This document shows, piece after piece, positions 16,472 through 24,005 of a DNA stretch of 64,000 nucleotides. This DNA comes from Candidatus Rifleibacteriota bacterium. Its GTDB lineage: Bacteria; Muiribacteriota; Ozemobacteria; Ozemobacterales; Ozemobacteraceae. Under the pieces are notes generated by a model. That model saw nothing but the letters and a program-made list of their open reading frames with translations. It was not told the DNA's origin and ran no database searches. The position numbers were made by a program, and so were the translations under genes. How positions within the stretch are numbered: the first letter of the stretch is position 1; each line of letters starts with the position of its first letter. The DNA lies in assembly GCA_018818125.1 (NCBI GenBank), contig JAHISQ010000054.1, positions 1-64,000 of the forward strand, read 5' to 3'.

Positions 16472-16745
16472 AAATTCCCCCATATAGGTTTCGATTTGAG
16501 ATTTTCGAACTATTTGGAGCTCTGCCTTCTGATTTTCCGTTTTCTGCTGACTGATTGGTCTCATTACAGTGTCTATGTTTCCTTTAATGTTTCCAGTCTG
16601 TCTCAAGAACCCGGTCTATCTTTGGACTTTACTCCAGGTGATTTTTCACCTTCTAAAGCTTCTGGCGTATCTTACAGGCTACCTATCTAGAGTTACACCC
16701 CCTTCCGTGATACCTGCTAAATACAATTTTGCCATATGCCTTAGT
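16472..16745 (-). promoter_or_regulatory. Structured 5' leader of SLH porin A (about 274 nt)
   Basis: From the predicted start near 16745 to the ATG there is a long untranslated leader with blocks shared with the leader of porin B. These are 16672-16706 (starts GGAAGGGGGTGTAACTCTAG on the minus strand), 16562-16589 (24 of 28 identical) and the last 20 bases before the ATG. Two hairpins are visible: inner stem 636-640/647-651 with outer 627-631/654-658 (add 16000), and 16562-16566/16585-16589. I do not recognise a known riboswitch class. Confidence 0.7.
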
Positions 16746-16751
16746 AGAGAG

Positions 16752-16780
16752 ATAATAGTTGCATGTCTTTCGTTTGTCAA
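16752..16780 (-). promoter_or_regulatory. Near-consensus promoter of SLH porin A
   Basis: Minus strand TTGACA (16780-16775), 17-nt spacer, TATTAT (16757-16752). Strong constitutive-type promoter, matching that of porin B. Confidence 0.85.
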
Positions 16781-16903
16781 GAAAATATTTTAAAATTTAT
16801 TTATTTGTGCAGAAAAGAACTAACAGCAGTCTCCCACAGGAATGTGGCCAGGACTTCGACCTACCGACTCACTCGCAACAGAAGGAGGTTTCGCAAGGAC
16901 AAG

Positions 16904-16936
16904 AAAAAACCCGCCGGGCGTATGCCCGGCGGGTTT
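16904..16936 (-). terminator. Strong rho-independent terminator of SLH porin B
   Basis: A 13-bp stem (16907-16919 with 16924-16936) with a four-base loop, followed on the minus strand by six T. The stem core CCCGCCGGG is shared with the porin A terminator. Confidence 0.9.
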
Positions 16937-16956
16937 AAGGTCTGTGCGTTGTGCGA

Positions 16957-18825
16957 TTAGAACTTGCTGAAGATTTCAGTCCAGAACATATTGTAGTCGT
17001 AATCGCCACGACCGTTAAGGTTACGGCCAGCGTTACCAGCTGTAAGTCCGAGCTTAGTCTCTTTGCCGCCGAAGTCAAAGTTAGTGTAACCAACTCTGAT
17101 TCTGGTGTTTTCAGCCAACTGATAGTTGTATTCAAAGGTGAATACAGTGGCTTTAGCATCTGCCGTCATAAAGTTATTCCATCTGTCATAAGCAGAGTCA
17201 ATCTTGGTCGCTGCTGGAGTAAGGATGCCAGCAGTAGTGTTGTCTCCAGCCACCAGATATCTGCTCAGATCGTTGCTTGAAATATCTTCGAGTTCATTGA
17301 TAAGATCGCCGGCAAGTCTGAAATAATGCTTGGTATTGCGGGGGCGATATTCAGCCTGAAGCTTGAGAACGCCCATGTTCATCAGACCATTGCGGAAATA
17401 GTTGTTGCCGCGGCTGATGTCTTCATAAGGAGTTTCGGGAACATATTCGCAATATCTCAGATCGTTTACGATAGAAATGGCACCCATTGATTCGTCATCA
17501 GCAAAAGTATAGGCAAGTTTGGCAGCCCATTCTTTTTTGGTGTCCCATTTTACTGCAACATGACCCATCCATCCCTGCATTTCGGGGCTGATGAAAGTTG
17601 AAGCAACGCCGCCAACATTGTTAGCAATATCAAGCTGATAGTTAGTATAAGCAAATCCAAGATCATAGTCCCAGTGACCGTTGTTACCGATCGGGCCTTT
17701 TGAACCAAATTCTACGTCCCAGCGACTGTCGCTTTTCTGATTGCCATTAGTATTAGCAAGGGCGATACCGAAAGGTATTGCAACACCAAAGGTGTCAGTC
17801 ATGCCAAAAGCCAGGGCTGGTTCTTCCTGAGCATAGATACCAACATAGAGGTCGTGGTCACGATATTTGGTGTCGAGGTTGAGGTTCCAAACGCCGCGAG
17901 AGTCAACAGCAGCGGTGTCATTGTAGCTACCAATGTGGCGATCATAAATGGTCTGGAAAACTACGTCAACATCGCCAGAGCGCTTAGAATAGCGGACGGT
18001 GTCAAGGAAGTTGCTAAGGAGAAGAGAATGGCCATGAGAGTAGAGAGCGCGACCAAAGAGAAAGTCTCCACCAAAGCGGAACATATCTTTGATCTGCAGG
18101 TAAGCGGTATCAACAACGCCATCAGCAGCGGTAAGATTGCCAATGCCAGCAGAACCGAAGCTTCCGCCTCGAACGAGTGAGGGGTTAGCAGAAGGATTTC
18201 TGCTGTCGTTTTCTTTGATGAACATGCGCCAGCGAGCTACGGCGGTGATATTCTCATCGATGTTGGCTGTGAATTTGAAGCGGAGCTGGGTTTCGGTTCT
18301 AACGTTGTCATTAACAAGATCTTGGTTAGTGATAAGGTTGGTGTGTCTTACCAGCATGTCGCCAGAAAGCTTAACTTTTTCCATGCCACCTTTGGCCATG
18401 TAGTCTTTGATGCCGTCTACGTCACGCTTAAGCATGGAGACGTCTTCTTTAACTACCTGCATATCGTCTTCGAGAGCGGTAACTTTAACACCAAGGAGTG
18501 CCAGTTCGTCTGCGAATTCAACAGTCAGTTTTTCGAGGGTCTGCAGGTCAGCTTTAGTTACCAGATTGCTACCGATGCCGGTTTCGAGCATCTGTTCAAC
18601 GTTGGCGAGCATCTTGGCAGTTACCATGGCGAGAGCGTAGCGGGTAACAGTCTGATTGCCTTTGAAAGAACCATCAGGATAACCCTGAAGAATGCCTTTG
18701 GCAGCCAGTTTGTTTACTGCGTCATAAGACCAGTGTGAAAATGGAACATCAGAGAAAGGAGCAGCGGTAGCGACGATGGTTGTAAGAACCATGGCAGCTA
18801 AGAGAAGCATAGAGATACGTTTCAT
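16957..18825 (-). CDS. SLH-domain outer-membrane porin B
   Basis: 622 residues with the same plan as porin A: signal peptide (MKRISMLLLAAMVLTTIVATA), SLH domain (FSDVPFSHWSYDAVNKLAA), coiled coil and barrel ending TEIFSKF. The SLH and coiled-coil part is nearly identical to porin A and the barrel is similar with loop differences, so the pair arose by tandem duplication that included promoter, leader and terminator. ATG 18825 follows GGGGGA; an in-frame ATG at 18837 overlaps that site. Likely an abundant outer-membrane protein that tethers the membrane to the cell wall and allows solute passage. Differences in the barrel loops may reflect surface variation. Confidence 0.9.
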   Translation of the reverse strand: MKRISMLLLAAMVLTTIVATAAPFSDVPFSHWSYDAVNKLAAKGILQGYPDGSFKGNQTVTRYALAMVTAKMLANVEQMLETGIGSNLVTKADLQTLEKLTVEFADELALLGVKVTALEDDMQVVKEDVSMLKRDVDGIKDYMAKGGMEKVKLSGDMLVRHTNLITNQDLVNDNVRTETQLRFKFTANIDENITAVARWRMFIKENDSRNPSANPSLVRGGSFGSAGIGNLTAADGVVDTAYLQIKDMFRFGGDFLFGRALYSHGHSLLLSNFLDTVRYSKRSGDVDVVFQTIYDRHIGSYNDTAAVDSRGVWNLNLDTKYRDHDLYVGIYAQEEPALAFGMTDTFGVAIPFGIALANTNGNQKSDSRWDVEFGSKGPIGNNGHWDYDLGFAYTNYQLDIANNVGGVASTFISPEMQGWMGHVAVKWDTKKEWAAKLAYTFADDESMGAISIVNDLRYCEYVPETPYEDISRGNNYFRNGLMNMGVLKLQAEYRPRNTKHYFRLAGDLINELEDISSNDLSRYLVAGDNTTAGILTPAATKIDSAYDRWNNFMTADAKATVFTFEYNYQLAENTRIRVGYTNFDFGGKETKLGLTAGNAGRNLNGRGDYDYNMFWTEIFSKF

Positions 18826-19100
18826 AAATTCCCCCATATAGGTTTTGATTAAAAAATTTCACAACCTTTGGGATTCTACTTTTCTGATCTTCCGAGTCTC
18901 GCTGGTCCAGCCGTTCACACTACAGTGTCCATGTTGCCTCTAATGCTGGCGGTCAGTCCTTTGAAACTTCTACTCGATCGTCTGAGCTTTCATCCCGGGC
19001 GTTTATGCCCTTAAGACCACTGGCGGATTCTACAGGCTACCTACTAGAGTTACACCCCCTTCCATGACGCCCATAAAACACGAATTCCAATCGTCTTTGC
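18826..19100 (-). promoter_or_regulatory. Structured 5' leader of SLH porin B (about 275 nt)
   Basis: Same length and plan as the porin A leader. Shared blocks lie at 19031-19063, 18918-18945 and 18826-18844. The first hairpin uses a different sequence (GGGC 18997-19000 with GCCC 19007-19010) at the same place as the AGGTG/CACCT stem in leader A, so pairing is kept while sequence changed. The second hairpin (18918-18922/18941-18945) keeps pairing with one G-U. Confidence 0.7.
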
Positions 19101-19106
19101 CGCAAA

Positions 19107-19135
19107 AGAATATTGCTAAACTGTTTATTTGTCAA
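19107..19135 (-). promoter_or_regulatory. Near-consensus promoter of SLH porin B
   Basis: Minus strand TTGACA (19135-19130), 17-nt spacer, TATTCT (19112-19107). Confidence 0.85.
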
Positions 19136-19171
19136 GTAAAAGACAAAAAATATTTTCCAAGACCCTGTTTT

Positions 19172-19228
19172 GAGTTATGGGGACACCTTACTTAATTCTT
19201 CGAATTAAGTAAGGTGTCCCCATAACTC
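19172..19228. repeat. 27-bp perfect inverted repeat, REP/MITE-like
   Basis: Arms 19172-19198 and 19202-19228 are perfectly complementary around a 3-nt centre. The outer sequence GAGTTATGGGGACACC resembles palindromes that accompany IS200/REP-associated (Y1) transposases in other bacteria. No transposase is nearby and neither strand has a T-tract, so it is not a standard terminator. It lies between the porin B promoter and the end of rapZ. Confidence 0.75.
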
Positions 19229-19278
19229 CCGTAACTCCAGAACTCCCCCAGAACTATATGTGGTAATGCGACAAAAGA

Positions 19279-20157
19279 TCAGAGGTTGATATCGCGGTGG
19301 ATGCGTGAGGTTGAGATGCGTTCATGAGTGAGCTCTTTAAAAAGGAACTCAGCAAACGCAACCGAGCGATGACGACCGCCAGTACAGCCTATCCCGATCT
19401 GCAGTCTGGTCTTTGGCTCGCTGATAAAAAGTGGAATCTGAAATTCGATGAATTCCTTGAGCTTTTGAGCATAGTTTTTTGCAGCATCAGAAGCAAATAC
19501 GTAGTCGTAGACTTCCTGGTTGATGCCGGTAAGAGTCTTGAGCTGAGCTATGTAGAAGGGATTCGGCAAGAACCTGACATCAAACATCAGATCGCAATCG
19601 AGCGGCACGCCATGTTTAAAGCCAAAGCTGACAAAAACCACCGACATGGCACGAGGACCAACAAAGCCCTGTGAAAATCTGAGAATCTCTTCTTGAAGCT
19701 CGCGACCGTTCAGACTGCTGGTATCAATTATATAATCAGCTCGGTCACGCGTCTGTTCAAGCAATGAGCGCTCTGCGAGGATATCATCACTGATACGACC
19801 ACCGTGATTAAGTGGGTGACGACGTCTGGTTTCAGAAAACCTCTTTATCAGCACGTCGTCGGTAGCATCCAGAAACAGCAAGCGCAGCTTGACTCCAAGC
19901 TTTTCAACCTCTTCAATCGCCTCAAAAAATTTGCGAAAAAAGCTGCCACCACGCGCATCGATAACAACTGCGATGCGCGTGAGCCGGCCATTTGATTCGA
20001 GACAGATCTGAATAAACTTGGGCAGCAAAGTTGGCGGCACGTTATCCATACAGAAATAGCCAGAATCTTCAAAAAAATGCGATGCAGTAGACTTGCCAGC
20101 CCCTGAAAGCCCGGTAATAATTATTAACTGCAGCGGCGAAGATTGTTCCATGTTCAT
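19279..20157 (-). CDS. rapZ: RNase adapter / nucleotide-binding protein RapZ (YvcJ)
   Basis: 292 residues with Walker A GLSGAGKST (16-24), a Walker B strand LRLLFLDA, and the conserved C-terminal block GIGCTGGRHRSV. In E. coli RapZ senses glucosamine-6-phosphate and guides RNase E to the GlmZ small RNA. The Bacillus homologue YvcJ is a P-loop nucleotidase linked to competence and envelope metabolism. The start ATG 20157 overlaps the TGA of yaaR by four bases. Last gene of the argS-to-rapZ operon. A short glmU lies elsewhere in the window, consistent with amino-sugar metabolism, but no GlmZ-like RNA is seen. Confidence 0.93.
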   Translation of the reverse strand: MNMEQSSPLQLIIITGLSGAGKSTASHFFEDSGYFCMDNVPPTLLPKFIQICLESNGRLTRIAVVIDARGGSFFRKFFEAIEEVEKLGVKLRLLFLDATDDVLIKRFSETRRRHPLNHGGRISDDILAERSLLEQTRDRADYIIDTSSLNGRELQEEILRFSQGFVGPRAMSVVFVSFGFKHGVPLDCDLMFDVRFLPNPFYIAQLKTLTGINQEVYDYVFASDAAKNYAQKLKEFIEFQIPLFISEPKTRLQIGIGCTGGRHRSVAFAEFLFKELTHERISTSRIHRDINL

Positions 20158-20597
20158 CCCATCACGTCGAGAACCAGACCACGAATGTCATCAAGACTGG
20201 TCAGTAGATTCATTGCCTTGTTGCTGGAGAGCGCTTCGCGGGTCAGATCAGTTACCTCGGCCGCAGAAGTATCAACCAGCTGATAAACTTTCTGTTCGCC
20301 ATCTTTCCTGCAGCCAAATTCTTCCTTGAGTGACAAAAATTCGTCTTTGAGCTTTTTAAAAAACAGGCGAATCGATTCTTTATACGAATTCAAAAGCCCT
20401 TCTTCTGGCGATCTCAAGAATTTTTCGCCGCGCTCTTTAACAATGCCAATCAACTCACGCATATCACCATCAAAGATTTCCAGTCGCGCACCTTTGATGC
20501 TGCTCTGAAAATCAGTGCTGGTCGAGCGACTGCCAGAAGCCGACTTGCCTGTGCCAGTGCCAGGATTGAGATTACGGTTGTCGATTTTTATCGGCAT
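20154..20597 (-). CDS. yaaR: YaaR family protein (DUF327)
   Basis: 147 residues: a basic, Gly/Ser-rich N-terminal tail (1-30), then a helical domain typical of YaaR/DUF327 (FFKKLKDEFLSLKEEFGCRK and the ending SLDDIRGLVLDVMG). Function is unknown. In Bacillus yaaR sits in the tmk-yaaQ-yaaR-holB cluster, and here it is likewise near tmk, which supports the assignment. It starts one base after the GGDEF stop and overlaps rapZ. Confidence 0.85.
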   Translation of the reverse strand: MPIKIDNRNLNPGTGTGKSASGSRSTSTDFQSSIKGARLEIFDGDMRELIGIVKERGEKFLRSPEEGLLNSYKESIRLFFKKLKDEFLSLKEEFGCRKDGEQKVYQLVDTSAAEVTDLTREALSSNKAMNLLTSLDDIRGLVLDVMG

Positions 20598-20598
20598 A

Positions 20599-22503
20599 TC
20601 AGTCTATTCCACAGAGCACAACCTTGTTGCGGCCGCTGCCCTTGGCTTTATAAAGTGCGCTGTCAGCCTTTTGAATGAGCTGATCCTTGCTGTCTGCATT
20701 CAGCGGGAACCCGGCAACGCCTATTGAAATAGAACATTTGATGGGCGGCTGCCCCGGAATCAGCGATGGGAAATCACAATGAGCCACATCGCGGCGAATA
20801 CGCTCTGCCACGATCTTAGCGTCGGCCTGAGTTGTCTCAGGAAGTATAATCGCAAATTCTTCGCCGCCATAACGTGCGGCAATATCTGTGTTGCGCACGT
20901 TTTTGCGCAGAATTTTGCTTACTTCCTTCAGTATCAGGTCCCCCTGCTGGTGTCCATAGTTGTCGTTTACCGGTTTAAAATGATCGATATCACACATAAG
21001 CAACGAAATTGTCGCGTTATAACGTCTACTGCGCGCGACTTCCTCGTCGAGGCGAAGCTGAAAATATCTGTGAACGTAAAGCTTGGTAATTGAATCTGTG
21101 ATGGCCAGAGAATAGAGTCGGGCGTTCTCGAAAGCTATGACCGCCTGCGAAGAAAGGGTAGCAAAGAATTCAAGATCGTTCTCGCTGAAAGGCTCGCCGT
21201 TAATCTTAGGTCCAACCTTGACGACACCGTAGAGTTCGCCCTCTTTTAACATCGGCACATAAACCGCGAAAGGCAGAGTGCGGTTAACTGCCGAGTAAGT
21301 TTGATATGACGCCTTACCAGACAACTCCTGGGCAAAGATCGGCTTACCCTCTTTTTCTATGGTTGCCATCGCCCAGGTCTCGGCTGGATCTTTTTTGAGA
21401 GCATCAATCTCTTCCTGACTCATACCTTTGAATGCCTTGACCTCAAGTTCAGGACGATCCTCAGAGAAGAGCATTAGTACCCCCCTGTTGGACCATACAG
21501 TCTCAAGAAACATATCGATAGAAATCTTTATCAACTCGCTGAGGTCGAGTGTCGAGCTCAAAACCTTGCCCGACTGTTGCAGGGTCATAAGATTGAACAC
21601 CTTATGATCAAGCTCATTTTTGGTTTCTTCAGAATTCTCGAAAAGCATGGCATTGTTGATTGAAGTGCTGGCCAGTCCTACTATTGCCTGGATCATCAAA
21701 TAATCAGCATCTTCGAAGCCGTTACCATTCTTGCGATCAGTGAGAAGTAGAAGCCCGACCAGATGATCTTTTATGCGCATCGGAAATATCAGCTTGAGAC
21801 TGCGAATTTCGTCGCTCTCCAATTCAGCGACCATCAGGTTTTTTTCCTGTTCTGAAGGAGCCCAGAAGCCTCGTTCAGAAAAAATATGGGCCAGAATCTG
21901 GTTGTCTGAATAAAATCGGAACTTGGCGAACAACTCTGGAGAAATGCCAATAAGATCCTTAACACTGACCAGATCGGTTTTATCGTTGTAGATCATAACA
22001 CCGGCGCCGACAAAAGAAAGGCGCTCAGTAAAAATTGTAATAAAACTGCGCACCAGAGTATCCAGATTAAGACTGCCGCCCATGGCCTGGCTCGCGTAGT
22101 AGATCGCCGAAAGAGAATCAACCTTCTGCTCAAGTTCGCGGTTGATATCGCTGATCTTTTGCATGTAATCCTCGATTGCGGCGCGCGATTCAATCATACT
22201 GCCAACTATCTTGGTAAAGCTTCCCTGCACTTCTTCGAGATCGCTCATCCGAAGGTCCTGGAGACCCTCTTTTACATCGCCATCTGCTATTTTGTCGGCA
22301 ATCTCGATAAACGCCTGCAAAGGTCTGAGCACTTTTCGCATAATGCTCAGATGAACAAACACCAAAGTGCCGACGCAAGCCACGATAAACGACGTGAGGT
22401 TCACGTCATAACCCAAACGCCTGAAAGCCAGATAGATTACCAGCCAGAAAATGGCCAGCATCAGGTCGAGCTTAATGGCTATATTGGCTTTAAGTTTGTT
22501 CAT
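20599..22503 (-). CDS. Membrane diguanylate cyclase with GAF domains (GGDEF)
   Basis: 634 residues. Two N-terminal membrane helices (about 10-28 and 38-56), a HAMP-like segment (RPLQAFIEIADKIADGD), a coiled coil, two GAF domains (about 150-290 and 320-460) and a GGDEF domain to the end. The active-site loop is GGEEF, and the product-inhibition site RNTD lies five residues before it (RNTDIAARYGGEEF), so it should make cyclic di-GMP and be feedback-controlled. It is the fifth gene of the overlapping argS-yaaR series; its ATG overlaps the tmk stop. The signal bound by the GAF domains is unknown. Confidence 0.92.
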   Translation of the reverse strand: MNKLKANIAIKLDLMLAIFWLVIYLAFRRLGYDVNLTSFIVACVGTLVFVHLSIMRKVLRPLQAFIEIADKIADGDVKEGLQDLRMSDLEEVQGSFTKIVGSMIESRAAIEDYMQKISDINRELEQKVDSLSAIYYASQAMGGSLNLDTLVRSFITIFTERLSFVGAGVMIYNDKTDLVSVKDLIGISPELFAKFRFYSDNQILAHIFSERGFWAPSEQEKNLMVAELESDEIRSLKLIFPMRIKDHLVGLLLLTDRKNGNGFEDADYLMIQAIVGLASTSINNAMLFENSEETKNELDHKVFNLMTLQQSGKVLSSTLDLSELIKISIDMFLETVWSNRGVLMLFSEDRPELEVKAFKGMSQEEIDALKKDPAETWAMATIEKEGKPIFAQELSGKASYQTYSAVNRTLPFAVYVPMLKEGELYGVVKVGPKINGEPFSENDLEFFATLSSQAVIAFENARLYSLAITDSITKLYVHRYFQLRLDEEVARSRRYNATISLLMCDIDHFKPVNDNYGHQQGDLILKEVSKILRKNVRNTDIAARYGGEEFAIILPETTQADAKIVAERIRRDVAHCDFPSLIPGQPPIKCSISIGVAGFPLNADSKDQLIQKADSALYKAKGSGRNKVVLCGID

Positions 22504-23147
22504 TTATCGCCATCCGGGATAGAAATGCGTTTTGTCAGACCTTCTATGATTCTTTCTGAAATCTGCAGCGGATCGCCTTCGGCATGGACCAGCACAAATC
22601 TTTCGGGTTCCTGCTGTGCAAGAGTGTTGTAGCCGTCATAAACTCGACGATGAAAAGCAAGATCCTCAGACTCAATACGATCATGTTGTTTGCGACCACC
22701 ATGTCGTGCACGTTCGAGCCCCTGGTCGGGAGCAATCTGCAACAACACAGTACATTGAGGCAGAAATCCGGGTAGAAACTGTGCATGTATTTCGCGGATT
22801 TTCTGCGGATCGATACCACGAGCAAAACCCTGATAGGCCATGCTTGAGTCGAAATAGCGATCACAGATAACTGTTTTTCCCTGATTCATCGCAGGCAATA
22901 TTACCTTGCGCAGGTGCTCGGTTCGCTGAGCCAACATAAGAAATAGCTCGGTTTCTGGCTCTAGACTACCCATCTCGTTGCCCAGCAGAACTGAACGAAT
23001 ACGATCGCCGGCAGCTGTACCACCAGGTTCTCTGGTGGTAACAACCTCAAGACCACGACTGGCAAGAAAATCTCGCAGCAGAGCTATCTGCGTCGTTTTT
23101 CCACTGCCCTCTGGCCCTTCAAAAGTTATAAAACTGCCTGGTGTCAT
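22500..23147 (-). CDS. tmk: Thymidylate kinase
   Basis: 215 residues with P-loop GPEGSGKTT (11-19), the TREPGGT motif and CDRYFDSSMAYQG, all diagnostic of dTMP kinase, which phosphorylates dTMP to dTDP for DNA synthesis. Full family length. It overlaps the GGDEF gene by four bases and lies 20 bases after the STAS gene. Confidence 0.95.
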   Translation of the reverse strand: MTPGSFITFEGPEGSGKTTQIALLRDFLASRGLEVVTTREPGGTAAGDRIRSVLLGNEMGSLEPETELFLMLAQRTEHLRKVILPAMNQGKTVICDRYFDSSMAYQGFARGIDPQKIREIHAQFLPGFLPQCTVLLQIAPDQGLERARHGGRKQHDRIESEDLAFHRRVYDGYNTLAQQEPERFVLVHAEGDPLQISERIIEGLTKRISIPDGDK

Positions 23148-23167
23148 CTACAGCTTTTCCTTAACCT

Positions 23168-23476
23168 TCAGCCAAGTTCAAAAAAATCATCAAGCTTGGT
23201 AAGCTTAAAAACATTGAGAACCGGCTCATTGAGCTTAACTATTCTGAGTTTACCATTATGTCTCGTTATTTCTTTTTTTAGATAAACAAGCATACCCAGT
23301 CCAGAACTGTCAAGATAAGCAACTTTATCCATGTTTAATTCATAAGTCCAGCCAGTAGACTCAATTGAGTCCATAATCTCAGACTTGAGGCTCTTAACAT
23401 GATGCACGTCGAGCTCACCATCAACGTAGAAGACCTTCACTTTTTTTTCGGTATCAATCTGGCAATCTATCTTCAC
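23168..23476 (-). CDS. STAS-domain anti-sigma factor antagonist
   Basis: About 102 residues forming a single STAS domain: VFYVDGELDVHHV, then YLDSSGLGMLVYLKK containing the Ser that partner kinases phosphorylate in SpoIIAA/RsbV. The GTG at 23476 is chosen because GGAGG lies five bases upstream; a GTG four codons earlier is part of that site. It overlaps the end of the kinase gene before it, the usual RsbV/RsbW pairing though in reversed order. No sigma factor gene is in the operon, so its target may be encoded elsewhere or may not be a sigma factor. Confidence 0.9.
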   Translation of the reverse strand: MKIDCQIDTEKKVKVFYVDGELDVHHVKSLKSEIMDSIESTGWTYELNMDKVAYLDSSGLGMLVYLKKEITRHNGKLRIVKLNEPVLNVFKLTKLDDFFELG

Positions 23477-23951
23477 TTTGGCCTCCACTATTATCCTGCA
23501 GCTTCAGAATCTTAACCATCTGCAACCTTACACGGCCGCTCTCTCCGTCAGTAATATAATCTACGTGATCCATGATGTTTTTTATGATAAAAACTCCCAG
23601 ACCGCCTTCCTTGATCTCGTTGAGATTCGGAACTGGAATATTGGCCGGAATAAAACCAGGATCGTTATAAAACACCTCTACCACAAATACTTCTTCACTA
23701 GTTGTAATTTTGAGATCAAACGACATTGAATCGTCAAACTTGTAGGCATGCTTGATTACATTCGTACAGGCCTCGGTCGTAGCCAGTTTGATGTCGTTAA
23801 GCAAAGCAGCGCTCAAATCGAGATGTTGCACACAAGCTGCTATAACACGACGGATCAGCGCCAAAGTTTCCGGACTGCCCTGCACATGCATTTTCATGTG
23901 TGTGGCATCAGGCGGCAACTCCTCGATCAATTGTTTTATTCTAGCGTGCAA
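23454..23951 (-). CDS. RsbW/SpoIIAB-like anti-sigma serine kinase (HATPase_c)
   Basis: Up to 165 residues. The GHKL ATPase motifs are clear: N-box EACTNVIKHAY, G1 NDPGFIP and G2 EGGLGVFIIKNIMD. Such kinases bind a sigma factor or phosphorylate the STAS antagonist encoded next. The start is uncertain: TTG at 23951 has GGAAG ten bases upstream, while ATG at 23897 gives the more usual family N-terminus but lacks a close ribosome site. It follows the Zn-ribbon TPR gene by 54 bases. Confidence 0.85.
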   Translation of the reverse strand: MHARIKQLIEELPPDATHMKMHVQGSPETLALIRRVIAACVQHLDLSAALLNDIKLATTEACTNVIKHAYKFDDSMSFDLKITTSEEVFVVEVFYNDPGFIPANIPVPNLNEIKEGGLGVFIIKNIMDHVDYITDGESGRVRLQMVKILKLQDNSGGQSEDRLPD

Positions 23952-24005
23952 TCTACGATTACTTCCGTAACTCTTTATCTAAACTTTCTGGAAATACGTG
24001 AACAA

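Noticed and set aside
16562..16706. A cyclic-di-GMP, cobalamin or T-box riboswitch in the porin leaders
   Set aside because: Conserved blocks do not contain the signature sequences of these classes that I know, so I list it only as an unclassified structured leader.
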